From Camelus bactrianus (taxonomy: Eukaryota; Chordata; Mammalia; Artiodactyla; Camelidae): 64,000 bases of DNA. A model generated the notes under the pieces. That model did no database searches and was not told where the DNA came from. It was given only the letters and a program-made list of their open reading frames with translations. The stretch is from assembly GCF_048773025.1 (NCBI RefSeq), contig NC_133565.1, positions 31,806,457-31,870,456 of the forward strand. The letters run 5' to 3'. Below, piece by piece: positions 1 to 11,644 of the stretch; the first letter of the stretch is position 1, and every line of letters begins with the position of its first letter. Both the position numbers and the translations under genes were made by a program.

Positions 1-177
1 ATGCAAACTTAGAGGGAAGTTCAAAGCCCAAAGTAAATCTGTCTAATTGAAAGAGAGTTGGAGGAAGTTCTGCATAAATTTTTTTTTTGGATGCAGAAAA
101 GAACCATTGTGAGAAAAACCTCACTCTCCATAAGTCAAGATGAAAACTGAGGATAACACCACACAACTAGGATAGCA

Positions 178-370
178 AAACTAGCTATGACTTACTGCCA
201 AGCACTTGTCATCTATTATCTCCCTTAGTGCCCCCAACTAAAGTATTATGCTTCCTATTTTGTAGACAAAGAAATGGAAGTTCAGAGAGATTAAGTAACT
301 TGGTCATAGACCTAGGTCTTGGTTCATACACCTAGATTGTGGCAGATCTGGACTCTGGACTCAGATCCAT
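178..370 (-). repeat. MIR SINE, minus strand
   Basis: Read on the plus strand this follows the reverse complement of the MIR core: a size-class 'cacttgtcatctattatctc' stretch, then a 'gacaaagaaatggaagttcagagag' type block, then 'ttaagtaacttggtca' and 'ggcagatctgg'. MIR is an ancient tRNA-derived SINE shared by all mammals. The copy is strongly diverged. Edges are approximate. Confidence 0.75.
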
Positions 371-411
371 CTAAGTCTAAAGTTTACACTTCTTTCTATT
401 TTACTGTACTT

Positions 412-566
412 CAGTAGTTCTCAACCTGTAGTGCCTGTCACAATCACTTGGGATCTTTTTCAAAGTATAGATGCATAGGTTACATACATCCCCAAAGATC
501 CTAAACTAGCAGGTCTGAGATAGCATGCTTTTAAAAGGTAGTTTAGGTGACTGTGATGTACATCAA
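412..566 (+). mobile_element. MER5-type hAT-Charlie DNA transposon fossil
   Basis: The segment opens with a 'cagtagttctcaa' terminus and runs through 'aatcacttggga', 'agcaggtctgaga' and 'ggtgactgtgatgtacatc'. These are the landmarks of the non-autonomous MER5A/MER5B family, and their order is preserved. The right inverted terminus is eroded. It has no coding content and is expected to be of early-mammal age. Confidence 0.65.
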
Positions 567-1600
567 AAGACTAGACTAGAAAAAAAAAAAGGCAATCCAG
601 AAGAAATGTGTTTGTAATTTTGTAATACTTGTTTTTCAGCAAATTTACCTTTCTAATTACACATTTTGTAGGCATTGATTAAATCACCTTGTTTTCTATC
701 AGTGTGCTGTCCCTAAGCAAGTAAGAAGGTTGGAGTAGGATGAGTGATACAGAGGCCCACTTACTGTAGAAGGAACATTAAGTTGGGATTGCCCGTTTTC
801 CACCAACCTAAAAAGTGGACAGCATACAGACAACAGAGGCAGAAGTTAGAAAGATACTATTCTAATAGCTTAATATACCACACATTTTGGATTAGACAGA
901 GAAGGATAAACCATATAAACAAACAGAGAATAACAATTTAAAAGGGCTCTGGGCTTAATCTTCAGAATCTTACAATGTGTAGAAATGAGATTTAAATACT
1001 TTAGATAAAATCATCTCCAAAATATTTTATTTTTCTATAAAGAATAAGCAAGGAAAAAAAAATTCCACAGGTGAATGCTTTTACTAGTAAATACAGATTT
1101 CTCTGGGTTAAGAAAATAAGCTAATATTTTATATACATTAATATTTTATCCTTTCATTTTTACTGAGTACTTACAACATACAAGGCACTTTATTACTTCT
1201 AGTTTTTTACCAGTTGCATTCTAATACCATATACTTCATGCTCTTATCATTTCTGAACATGTACTTCCAACTGGACTCAAAAAGTACAGAGTGGTTACCA
1301 GGCCTGTTCTGTGTCTACAGGGGTTCTCACAGGATCTGAGTTCACAATAAGGTTCTGTTAGATAATCTGCTTTGGCCTGGAACTTTTCCAGAGCTTTTTG
1401 ATGCAGAACTTTATGGAAGAAAGTGTTACCTGCAATGGCCCTCACAGGTTGCTTGGTCCCTAACTCCTCATTAGACAGATGAAGACGCTAAGATGCAGAG
1501 AGTGAGGAGAACTGGATTAACATATCACACGTCTGCCCCAACTGGCCGGCCTTTCACAGTCTAGCACCAACCTCGAGAGGATGGGTTGGTCTCAGGCAGG
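567..1600. other. Unassigned AT-rich stretch
   Basis: No open frame, repeat family or RNA gene is recognisable. A short block near 1465-1505 ('cctcattagacagatgaagacgctaagatgcagagag') faintly resembles a reverse-oriented MIR core, but too little is left to call it. Confidence 0.4.
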
Positions 1601-1604
1601 GCTG

Positions 1605-1830
1605 CATTACAACTTTCATGGGCCCTGGGCACTTCGTGGCCCTTCCTCCATAAAAAAGTGAAAAATTACATTTTATGGCTTTTTTGGTATGAAGACAAAT
1701 ATATTAATGTCATTTGTTAAAACATTTTGTTCATTTTTTTCCTTCTGATATTCAAAGACATTAAAACATTTTCATGGGCCCCTAGAAGTACTGAGGGCTC
1801 TGGGCACTGGTGGATAAGATGGCCCTGTTT
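1605..1830. repeat. Unclassified repeat with duplicated ends
   Basis: Two related blocks bracket an A/T-rich middle. 'tttcatgggccctgggcact' starts at 1614, and 'tttcatgggcccc' starts at 1770 and leads into 'gggctctgggcactgg' and 'gatggccctg'. The spacing and shared words look like the two halves of an old interspersed element. I do not recognise the family; it has no coding capacity. Confidence 0.4.
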
Positions 1831-2568
1831 TAGATGACTCATGTGACAGTTGAAATCAGCTTTACTCTCCTCCAGGAGACCTGGTTCCGCCACAAGGGAC
1901 TATACATGTGGTTCCTCTATCACTCAGGATGCACTGGCCATAGAAAGCTCAGCCTTTCATCAGACTATTTCAGCAATTCTCATTCCAGCAGCTCTTCAGA
2001 ACCTACTTCCTCATTCTAAACCAGGCAATCCTGTAGAAAACCCCATCCTGAGAGAGTCTGGAGTACTCCACAAAGATCAGCTGCCAAGCCTCTGGGAATG
2101 AAGACAATCTCCAGACTCCCAAATGCATTTAAAAGGAGTATTGGGCAAATCACTTTACTGGGAATTACTGTCTTTTGTAATATGGCTAGTTATCACCTAC
2201 ACCCTGTCATTCTTACTCTAAGAACAAGCACGAGAATTTTCTGGACAAGAAATGATTTTGTTTCCAGTATAGTCACTATGTGAAAAGGCTATCATTCATA
2301 AAATGAAGAAAGTTGTAACTCTTGTTACCAGGGAAAAATCAAAGACTATCAAATCTCCTGATACTTATCCAATTTAAGAAAACTGCCATTTAAAAACGGA
2401 ATTTATCATTCTCATAGCACTCACTCTGGTTTTATTTTAGGGTCCTCAGGTATGAAGCTCAGCTCAAGCCCTACGCTCTCCAGTAACTCAGCATGAATCA
2501 CTTCTCTCGTGATTAGAGGTATGTGACTACTGATGGCTTTTGTCATGTTCTTTTTCTTTTTTCACTTT

Positions 2569-2838
2569 AAAAAAAATTGAAGTATAGTCAGTTTACAATA
2601 TTGTATCAATTTCTGGTGTACAGCACAATGCTTCAGTCATACATGAATATACATATATTTGTTTTCATATTCTTTTTCACCATAAGCTGCTATAAGACAT
2701 TGAATATAGTTCCCTGTGCTATACAGCATAAGCCTGTTTATCTATTTTACATATACCAGTCAGTATCTGCAAATCTCAAACTCCCAATTTATCCTTTCTC
2801 ACCCCCTTTCCCTTTGGTAACCACAGTTTGTTTTCTGT
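2569..2838 (-). mobile_element. L1 3' UTR fragment, artiodactyl type
   Basis: On the minus strand this is the terminal L1 3' UTR. The plus strand shows complements of its usual landmarks in reverse order: 'agtatagtcagtttacaat', 'tctggtgtacagcacaatg', 'tccctgtgctatacagca' and 'ccctttggtaaccacag'. The same sequence ends other copies here near 26120, 36420 and 57020. It is a 5'-truncated LINE-1 with no ORF left. Its internal edge abuts a MIR at 2841. Confidence 0.85.
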
Positions 2839-2840
2839 GT

Positions 2841-2958
2841 GAGCCTTAGTTTCATCTATAAATTGGGTTTATAAGACTGTGGTAAGGATTAGAGATAATG
2901 TAAGAGAGACTAGCACCATGAAAGACAATTAGCAGATAGTTAATAAATATTAGCTATT
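2841..2958 (+). repeat. MIR SINE 3' part
   Basis: 'gagccttagtttcatctata' followed by 'aattgggttt', 'gtggtaaggattagagataatg' and a terminal 'taataaatattagctatt' match the 3' half of MIR in sense orientation. It starts exactly where the L1 3' UTR at 2569-2838 stops, so that L1 probably landed in or beside this MIR. Confidence 0.75.
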
Positions 2959-3895
2959 CTAAATCCATTTATAAGTAAGCAGATAGAAAACCATGGCATT
3001 AGGAAAGAGATCAAGTAAAACAGGACATCCCTTTATGTGCTAACATCTTATGACAAATTATATTCCAAACATCACAAAACTGTTCATAGGAGTTGACTAT
3101 CATTCCCAGATATTCCAAACTGAGAGAGACTGTGGGATTTACAGTGTTCCTATCACATTTTATTGTACCCCGTGGGCTCTTTTAACATTCTTATTTCAAT
3201 GCATTTCTTTTCAAAGGATAACTCTCCAGGCTATTAGAAGGTTTCTGAGTCATTCTTCATTCCTACATTTCAATATCTGAGAGAAAAAATAGCAGCTAAT
3301 AATAGTGGCAACCTGGTTATATGTTTCTGTCTGAACCCATTCAAATATTTTGTGAGAAATAGATGAGCACTTGGAAGTTGCAGGAAATGAGGAAAATAAC
3401 GAGAAAGCTGTGGGACTCACGAATTAAACCAACTTTAGTGTCTCTGATGCATGAAACAACCCAACCCTAATTACAGCCAGCTGGAGACAACTCCATTTGC
3501 AGAGATACTTAGATCATTAGCCAAATACAATGATGCCCATTTGCTGACAAGTAAATGTGCATACCTTTATCATTTGTTTCATTCAGAAACACAAGTACGC
3601 CACTTGGCATATCATAACTTCTTGATAAGTTACATCAACTGAATTCTTTAAAAAGTTTTAATCCATGCCCAAATACAGCTATAATTATTCACCTATCAAC
3701 AACAAAGAAAAATGATTTTCTCCTTGTCTTTAGAATGTTTAAATGTTCATAAGTTATTAGTGTTCATATACATTACATAATAGGACTTAATTTTTCAAAT
3801 CTTTACTATAAAAGTAGATCCACAGCAACACTAACAGTCAATTTGACAATAACACCTTAATTTAGAGGTCCAAAATAAACATTAAGAGGGCCCGA
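2959..3895. other. Unique non-coding stretch
   Basis: AT-rich sequence without recognisable repeats. The short open frames at 3050-3280 and 3451-3642 show no family resemblance, no splice context and no codon bias, and I treat them as chance. Confidence 0.4.
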
Positions 3896-4145
3896 ACTGT
3901 ACTGTAGTCAATATACATTTACATGGTAAATTATCTGACATTGACTTTCAATGTAAAGACCCTCTCAAAAACAAATTCTACAGCCAAGAAGCACCTGGAG
4001 AAGTGTTCAATGTCTTTAGTCACCAGTGAAAAGCAAATTAAAATTCCAATAAAATATCACTACAAACTGACTAGAATGGCTAAAATTATACAGTGTAATA
4101 ATACGAAATGCTGGAAAGGATGTGGAATAACTGGAACTCTACTAT
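3896..4145 (+). mobile_element. Old L1 fragment: ORF2 C-terminal domain piece
   Basis: The frame beginning near 3923 reads KHLEKCSMSLVTSEKQIKI and later [16 protein letters not shown]. This matches the L1 ORF2 C-terminal region that carries the conserved C-x3-C-x7-H-x4-C motif; the two cysteines CWKGC are still present. The piece stops where a different ORF2 segment (the reverse-transcriptase palm) begins at about 4150. It is either a separate insertion or the result of a rearrangement. Diverged and non-functional. Confidence 0.75.
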
Positions 4146-4426
4146 CTTAAAGGTGGGAATGAAAAACACAATAAAGGACATTTACGTAAAACCCATAGCC
4201 AACATTATAATCAATGATGAAAGACTGAAAGATTTCCCCTTAAAATCAAGAACAAGACAAGGATTTCCACTTTCACCACTTCTATTCAACATTCTCCTAG
4301 AAGTTCTAGCTAGACTAATATTAGGCAAGAAAAAAATAAAGCATCCAAACTGAAAATGTAGAAGTAAAATTATCTTTACTCACAGGTAACAAAATCTTTT
4401 AGATAGAAAATCCTAAAGAACACACA

Positions 4427-4469
<43 letters not shown>

Positions 4470-6070
4470 AGCTATTAAAACTAATAAAAGAACTGGGCAG
4501 AGTTTTAGGATACAAGATAAACACAAAAAAATGAGCTGTATTTCTATATACTAAAAATGAACATGAAAATAAAATTAAGAAAACAATTCCATTTACAATA
4601 GCATCAAAAAGAGTAAAATACTTAGAAATAAATCTAACCAAAGAGGTGCAAGACTATACAGTAAAAACTAAAAAACATTAATGAAAGAAATTAAAAGAAA
4701 CCTAAATAAATGAAAAAACACCTCCCGTTCATGAATTGGAAGACTTAGTATTGTTAAGATGACGGTATTTCCCAAGTTGATCTGGTGATTCACTGTAATC
4801 CCTATCAAAATCTCAGTTTCCTTTTATGTAGAAATTGACAAGCTGATTATAAAGTTCATATAGAATCTCAAGGGACCATGAATAACCAAGATAATCTGAG
4901 GAAAAACAATTTGGAAGACTAACACTTCCCTAATTCAAAACTTATTACAATACTACAGTAATTAAAACAGTGTGGTAGTGGCATAAGGACAAATCGAACA
5001 GAACTGGGAGTTCAGAAATAAATGTGTACATCTATGGTCAATTGAGTTTTGACAAGGGTGCCAAGACCATCCAATGGGGGAAGGGAACAGCTTCTTAAAT
5101 AACTAGTGCTGGTACAACTAGTCCCAACATGCAAAAAAATGAAGCTGGACCCCTAATTCACATCATATACAAAAAATAATTCAAAATGGATCAACAATCT
5201 AAATGTAAGCACTGAAACTATAAGACCTTTAGAGTAAAACACAGGGGAAAGTTTCATTATTTTGGCTTTAAAAATGGATGGTTAGGTAAGACACTGAAAG
5301 CACAAGAACAAAAGAAAAAATACATACACTGGTTCCATCAAAATTTAAAAGTTTTGTGCATCAAAAGACACTGTCAAGAAAATGAGAAAACCTAAGGAAT
5401 GAGAGAAAATATTCGCAAATCATGTATCTAATACAAGATTTGTATCCAGGATATATAAAGAACTCTCACAACTCAAAAGCAAAAAAACAAGCAACCCAAT
5501 TTAAAAAATGAGCAAAGGACTTAAATACACTTCTCCAAAAAAGATATAAAAATGGCCAACAAGCAAACAAAAAGGTGCTGAGTATTACTAGTCATAAGTA
5601 AAATGCAAATGAAAACCATGACATACCACTTCAATCTTCTAGGATGGCCATATCATAAAAACAAAACCAAAAAACAAGGATTGGTGAGGATGTGGATCTC
5701 ATGAATTGCTGGTGGGATTATAAAATGGTGCACACTGTGGAAAACAATGTAGCAAATTCCTCAAAATGTTAAACACAGAATTACCATACAACCCAAAGAA
5801 GTGAAAAGAGGGACTCACACAGATACTTGTATGTGAATGTTCGTAACAGTATTGTTCTCAACAGCCAAAAGGTGGAAGCAACCCAAATGGCCACTGACAG
5901 ATGAATGGATAAACAAAGTGGAGTATATATTATTCAGTCATTAAAATGAATGAAGTACTGATACATGCTACAAAGACAGATGAAACTCAAAAACATTAAG
6001 TAAAGGAATCCAGGGACAAAATGTCACATATACTATTCCATTTATATGAAAATACATATATATAAAATAC
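4146..6070 (+). mobile_element. Old L1 (L1M-type) ORF2: RT palm to 3' end
   Basis: At 4180-4350 the translation gives [19 protein letters not shown] and [21 protein letters not shown], the L1 reverse-transcriptase core. The residues that should form the catalytic F-A-D-D are replaced (LSLLTGNK), followed by a (CA)n tract. Downstream blocks follow the ORF2 order to the C-terminus: 'gcatcaaaaagagtaaaatacttagaaata' near 4600, 'attgagttttgacaagggtgccaagaccat' near 5040, 'aaattgctggtgggattataaaatggtgca' near 5700 and 'tggccactgacagatgaatggataaac' near 5890. Many stops; a dead ancient copy. Confidence 0.85.
4421..4468 (+). repeat. (CA)n microsatellite inside L1 ORF2
   Basis: About 24 CA units, interrupted by one 'ga' near the start and one 'cg' near the end. 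It sits immediately after the position where the L1 reverse-transcriptase catalytic aspartates should be encoded. It is likely to be length-polymorphic. Confidence 0.95.
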
Positions 6071-6074
6071 ACTA

Positions 6075-7860
6075 GAAGAAATAATGTCTGAAAACTTCCT
6101 AAGTCTGACAAAAGACATAAACCTACAGATTAAAAAAGCCCAGAGAAGTCAACAAAAAATAAGCCCAAAGAAATCCACACCAGGATGTCATAATCAAACT
6201 GATGAAAACTGAAACAGAAATAAATGTTGAAACCAGCCAAAAAAAACCAAAAAACAACCCCCCCCCCCAAAAAAACCCCAACATCTTTAGGGAACTGACT
6301 TGAATGACTATAGATTTCTCATCCAAAACAGGGGAGGCCAGGAGGCAGTGACAAGATATTTTTAAAGTGCTGAAAGAAAAGAACTGTCAACCAAGAATTC
6401 TATTTTCAACAAAAATGTCCTTCAGGTGTAAAGGTCAAATAAAGACACTTTAAATAAAGGAATAAAAGAAAAAGTTGCCAGCAGATATGCTATAAAAGAA
6501 TTGCTTTTTCTGTTGTTTAGAGAGAAGCTACCAGAAGGAAATTTGGAGGAGAAAGAGAAATGGTAACTATCTAGATAAATGTAACAGACTATTCTCCTCT
6601 TGAATTCTTTAAAATATGTTTGACAGCTGAAAGCAAAAAATTATAATATTGTCTGGTAGAGTTTTCAATGCATGTAGTGTAATACATAACTAACTATAAC
6701 TCAAAGAGGGCAAAGATAAAGCCATTTATATGGTAATATGATTTCTACATTTTACTTGAAGTGGTAAAATATTGAGTCTAACTGAATTGTACACAGTTTA
6801 GTATGTACATTGTAATCCCTAGAATATCTATAAGACATATAGTAAAAGACACAATAGATAAATTAAATGGAACACCAAAAGATGTTCAAATACGGCAGGA
6901 AAGAGAAAACAGGAAGAAAAATGGAATAAACAGAAAATAAATGGTAGACCTAAATTCAAATATGCCAATTTTATAAAATGCAAATAGTATAAGCATTAAA
7001 GAGATTATCAGTATAGATGTAGGAAACCATGACCCAATTATTTGGTACCTACGAGAAACACACTTCAAATATAATTAAGGGTAGGTTAAAAATTAAAAAA
7101 CAAAATAAAACAAAATTAAAAAAAAAAAACCTTGATATAACATGAAACCACTAATCAAAATACATCTAGAGTGGTTATATTATCAAAGTAGACTTCAGAG
7201 TAAAAAAAATCAACAGGAATAATGAGCAACCTTACATACTGACAAAAATGTCAATTCACCAAGAAGGCATAACAATTCTAAATGTGTATGCACCTAACGA
7301 GAGATTCAAAGTACATGAAGCAAAAACTGATAGGTCTGAAAGGAGAAACAGACAAACTCAAAATTACATTTGGAAATTTCAGCACTCCTCTCTCAGTAAA
7401 CAATAATGGACAAACAATCAGCAAGGACACAGAAGAGCTAAACACCACCATCAACCAGCTGAGTCTAATCGACATTTATAGACATCTACCCAACAGCAGC
7501 AGAATATACATTATTCTCAACTGTATATGAAACATTCACTAATATACACCATATCTTAGGTCATGAAAGAAATCTTAAGGAATTTAAAAGAATAGAAATC
7601 ATCAAGAATGTTCTTTGCCCTTAAAAAACAGAAATTAATAACAGAAAGCTAACAAGAAAATCTCCAAACACTTGGAAGTTATCTAAACAAATAATCTATT
7701 ATTTAAAGAGGAAAATTCAAGGGAAATTAGAAAATACATTAGACTGAAAAATAAACTGCAAAATTTCAAAAATTTGTAGGTTGCAGTTAAAGCAGTATTC
7801 TCTTATGAGTACATGTTTGTACTACAAAAGGAAAATCTCAAACCAATACTCTAACACCCT
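6075..7860 (+). mobile_element. Old L1 (L1M-type): ORF1 end, linker and ORF2 endonuclease
   Basis: Near 6085 the translation resembles the L1 ORF1 C-terminal domain ('MSENFLSLTKDINLQIKKAQ'). At about 6355-6400 the block FKVLKEKNCQPRI matches the conserved ORF1 'KEKNxQPRI' patch. A linker of about 700 bp follows, typical of old L1M rather than young primate L1. From about 7240 the ORF2 endonuclease begins, with ITILNVYAPN, then GNFSTPLS and LSLIDIYRHL (7280-7500). The fragment fades near 7860. It lies downstream of an ORF2 3' half in the same orientation, so it is a separate copy or a permuted one. Confidence 0.8.
6258..6268 (+). repeat. Poly-C tract in A-rich context
   Basis: Eleven consecutive C residues flanked by A-rich sequence within the ORF1 part of the L1 at 6075-7860. 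It is a low-complexity expansion and a plausible assembly or length-error site. Confidence 0.9.
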
Positions 7861-7864
7861 CCAA

Positions 7865-10185
7865 ATTTAATCTTTGCAAACATCTTTTCTCCTTAAATTT
7901 TACAGGTATAAATATATATTTAAAATTTTTTGACATTTATTGTTAATGTGCTCTCAGAAAGTCTTTAAATTTTGACACAAACCTTACTTCCTCTGAAAAA
8001 CCTCCTCTTGATTAGCCCTTTCCCACTGTTCCTTTTGTGTAACTATTTGGTCTCATTAAATTACTGTTATATTTATTGGACCATATAAGCAGTTATTGCT
8101 TTAATAAGACAGTAAGCCTCTAGGCTATCTGCTTCCAAAGCACATGATATGTCTTAGAGAGAATCTAAATAAGGGGATGATAAACTTATGGACTATGAAA
8201 TTGGTAGCAAAATTGGCATTAAAAGATGAGGTATTAGAATTAAGCGGGTAACACCTTATTTTCCATGAATGAAGCATATTCTAATCATTTTTAGATTTTC
8301 CTATTGTTTTGGTTTGTGTGCCCCATAAAAGGCAGTAGCTGCAGGCAGGGTTTGCATTGTCTGTATTATCTTTGGAATTAGTGAAAAAAGTTCAAGCTCT
8401 GAAAAATTTTGTCAGATTCTCCACACCATCAAAATTCATATATGCCGTCTCTAAACTTCTATCATACCTCCCTTATAAAGCATAATATTGAAGGCTAAGA
8501 GATGTCTTGCAACAGAAAAGTATAATAGTAATTCAGAAACACTGCCTGTTGTGTTTTATTCAATTTATGAAATGAAATCACATACATTAAAATAAGAATA
8601 AAGTCTCAAACTATGCATTTTCAGCATGTGACATCACTCACAATTAGCTAGTACTAATTAGGTCCAATATTGTGAATGTTTCATTAAGAAAAAATTAATT
8701 AGCACTGTTAATTATGAATGTCATAGGAAACCCAGCCTTGGGCACTCATTGTGCTGCTATTTGTTTTTAGGAATCATTTGCTGAGAATTGCTTCCCCTCG
8801 TTTAATTTCTGTGCCTCCATTATACGATCTTAAATCATGGCAGCCTCTTGTTCGTTTCCTGCAAATATTAAGCAAATATGCTAAGGTAGGAGCATATTTT
8901 ACATAACCACACATCAGACTAAAGTTGAGCCAAGAGAGGGAATGAATGCAACTCATATCTGATTTATATTTGGCAAATACAGAGATATCATAAGCTCCTT
9001 GTCTAAATGCCTACATGCTATTTCTATGGCAACACATAAACATTTACCTCATAACACACAGCTATCTTCATTCTTTACATCCCGTTATTTATTTTTTCCA
9101 CTCTCATGGGAAAGCCTAATTTATTCCCTAGGAAAAGTCAATCAACGATTTTCTTAATCAGTGGCATTTGAAGAGTAGGTGGCACAGTTCTTTTTATGGA
9201 AAAGCAATTTCCACCAACGCTCTTGCCATTTGACAGAGACTGGAAGAGAATAAAAGAGCTTGCTTTAAGGAAAGTGTGAGTACAAGTCGCAATGAATAAT
9301 CCTTCAAAGAGTGATGAGAATGTACATCAGAAACCCACAAAAGGTTGGCTGAAGTGATCATATGCAAATCCAGCTTCTCCTTTCTATGTATGTGGAGTAT
9401 CACGGAGACTCCTTTATAGGAAAAAAAAAAAGTGATTTTTCATTCCTACAGTTTTGTCAGTCTTTGAAAAAATTCCTTTGCTGCTTTCCTTATGTGACAG
9501 AGATTTTATAGAACGGCCAGTGATAGAGGAAAGAGAAAGACTACTGACTTAAAAGCAGATCAAATGACAGTTAAAAGGAAGGATACAGGGAAACCACATC
9601 AGGTTCCTTCACTTTGTCTATTCTTTGAGCCTAAGGTAATTATCAGAGATTGAAATGGCACCAGATGTAAGAGATCCCATATTGGATTTCAGCTGAGTAT
9701 CAAATCAATAATTTCTCAAAGTCCTAAAAGGGACAATGGATCAATTAACATTCTTCTGCGTACTCAGAGCTCAGTGGGCTAGCAAGGTAAGTCCGTTCAG
9801 GATGAGTGTAGATATTAGCCAGTCCCCTCCTCTGGGCTTCCTTGGCACCACTATGATAGCAGTTATCACTGTTTTGTTATTGTTTATATGTGATTCTCTT
9901 AAGGGACCTTTAATGATACCCCTCCAATCTAACCCAGTGTTCTGTGAATAGTAGGGTGTTTAATAAGCTGGTGGATTACATGAATCTTAATTTATCTATA
10001 ATGTATACACATTTGCCACAATACAAAATGCTCCTCATTCAAGATTAAATTCTCTTCCAATAATTCCCTCTACCATTTTGATGTTGCAGGTCTCACGGCA
10101 GTCTTACTACTTCCTGTACAAGGTGAATCTCTCACCACCTCCTCTCATTCATTTATCTCCAAGGACTACGTCAAGTTATGAGCGA
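7865..10185. other. Unique non-coding stretch with a candidate conserved element
   Basis: No gene or clear repeat. The part from about 8560 to 9060 is rich in homeodomain-type cores (TAATTA, AATTAG) and has a base texture unlike the surrounding transposon fossils, so it is the best candidate in this stretch for a regulatory element. The open frames at 9194-9403 (minus) and 9736-9951 (plus) have no recognisable family. Confidence 0.4.
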
Positions 10186-10189
10186 AGGA

Positions 10190-11640
10190 CTCTTTGTTTC
10201 CTTTTGGCTTTGTTTCCAATATTCTAGTACCATTTGTTGAACAGACTAATCTTTCTTCATTGGATTACTTCTGCACCTTTGTCAAAAATCAATTGATCAT
10301 ATACATATGTATTTCTTGACTATTTTTTCCATCTGTATATTCTTTTAACAGTAATATATTTCAATTTTTGAATCCTGTAGTTTCATACTAAGTCTTGGTA
10401 TCATGTACTCTGAGTACTCCAACTTTGTTCCTATTCAGAATTGTTTTGACTTTTCTAGTTCTTTTGGCTTACTGAAAAATTTTAGAATCAGCTTGTTGAC
10501 TGCTACAAAATGCTTCTTGCTAGGATTTTGATTGGGACTTCATTTAATCTATAGAACAATTTGGGAGAATTGATGTCTTAACAATTTTGACTCTTCCAAT
10601 AGTTGAGTAGAGTATGTCTCTCCATTTAATGGGATCTTCTCTGATTTCTTTCATCAGTGCTTTGTAGGTTTTCAGCACTCAGATGCTGTGCATATTTCAT
10701 TTAATTTATACCTAAGGATTCCATGTTTTTACAGTGCTATTGTAAATGGTTGTTTCCTCAATTTTCAGTTTCCAATTGTTAATTATTTGTATACAGAAAT
10801 ATGATTTTTTATGACTTTCCTAAATTTACTGTAGTAGTACTCACAGATTTTTTGGTAGAGTCTTTGGGATTTTATACACAGAAAATTATTTCATTTGCAG
10901 ATAAGGAGAGCTTTATTTCTTCCTGTTTAATTGCATTCCATTTATTTTTTTCTTCCTTTTCAGAACTGGCTATGACCTCTAGTACAATGCTGATATCCTC
11001 GCCTTGTTCTCACATTAGAAAAAAAAGCATTCAGGTTTTCATCATTAAATATGGTATTTGTTGTAGGATATTTATACTTGCCCTTTGCCAGGTTGAGGAA
11101 ATTCTTCTGTTCCTACTTTGTTGGGAGTTCTTTATCATGAATTGACACAGTATCTAACTATTAAGATAATTGTGTTTCTTTTTTCCTTTTTGTTTGACAT
11201 GTGAATTGTAGTGATTCATTTTTGAAGATTAAAACAACCTTCTCTCCCCAGGATAAAGCATCCTTAGTCATAATGTATTGTCACTTCTACATATCGCTGG
11301 ATTTGATTTGCTGCTATTTTGTTTAGGATTTTTGCATCTGTAATGGTGGGATCTTTCTCTGGTGCTGTCTTCAGCTTGTTTTGGTATCATGATAATACTG
11401 ACTTTATAAATTGGGAGTATTCTTTCTTCTTTTATTTTATGGCTGAGCTTGTGGAGAATTGATATTATTTCTTCCTTAAATGCTTGGTAAGATTTGCCAG
11501 TAAAGGCATCTGGCCTGGAGTTATCCATAGTGGAAAGTTAATTTCCTTAATACATTTAGGACTATTCAGGTTATCTGTCTTTTCTTGAGGGCTTTGGTAG
11601 TTTGGGTCTTTTAAGATGGGCAATGGGGTGGAGAAGAAAT
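10190..11640 (-). mobile_element. Old L1 ORF2 fragment, minus strand
   Basis: The plus strand shows antisense L1 ORF2 landmarks: 'gcacctttgtcaaaaatcaattgatcat' near 10275, 'cattgctaggattttgattgggac'-like text near 10520 and 'tcttccaatagttgagtag' near 10593. On the minus strand the open frame 11268-11528 reads RPDAFTGKSYQAFKEEI, then ILPIYKVSIIMIPKQAEDST. This matches the L1 reverse-transcriptase fingers motif PGPDGFTAEFYQ...SIILIPK. Both ORF2 ends are missing and there are many stops. Confidence 0.85.
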
Positions 11641-11644
11641 ATTA

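Noticed and set aside
7278-7475. Minus-strand frame over the L1 endonuclease region
   Set aside because: The plus strand clearly encodes L1 ORF2 endonuclease residues (GNFSTPLS, LIDIYRHL); the minus frame is its shadow.
10801-11145. 114-codon plus-strand open frame
   Set aside because: It is antisense to L1 ORF2 (minus-strand copy 10190-11640) and has no independent signal.
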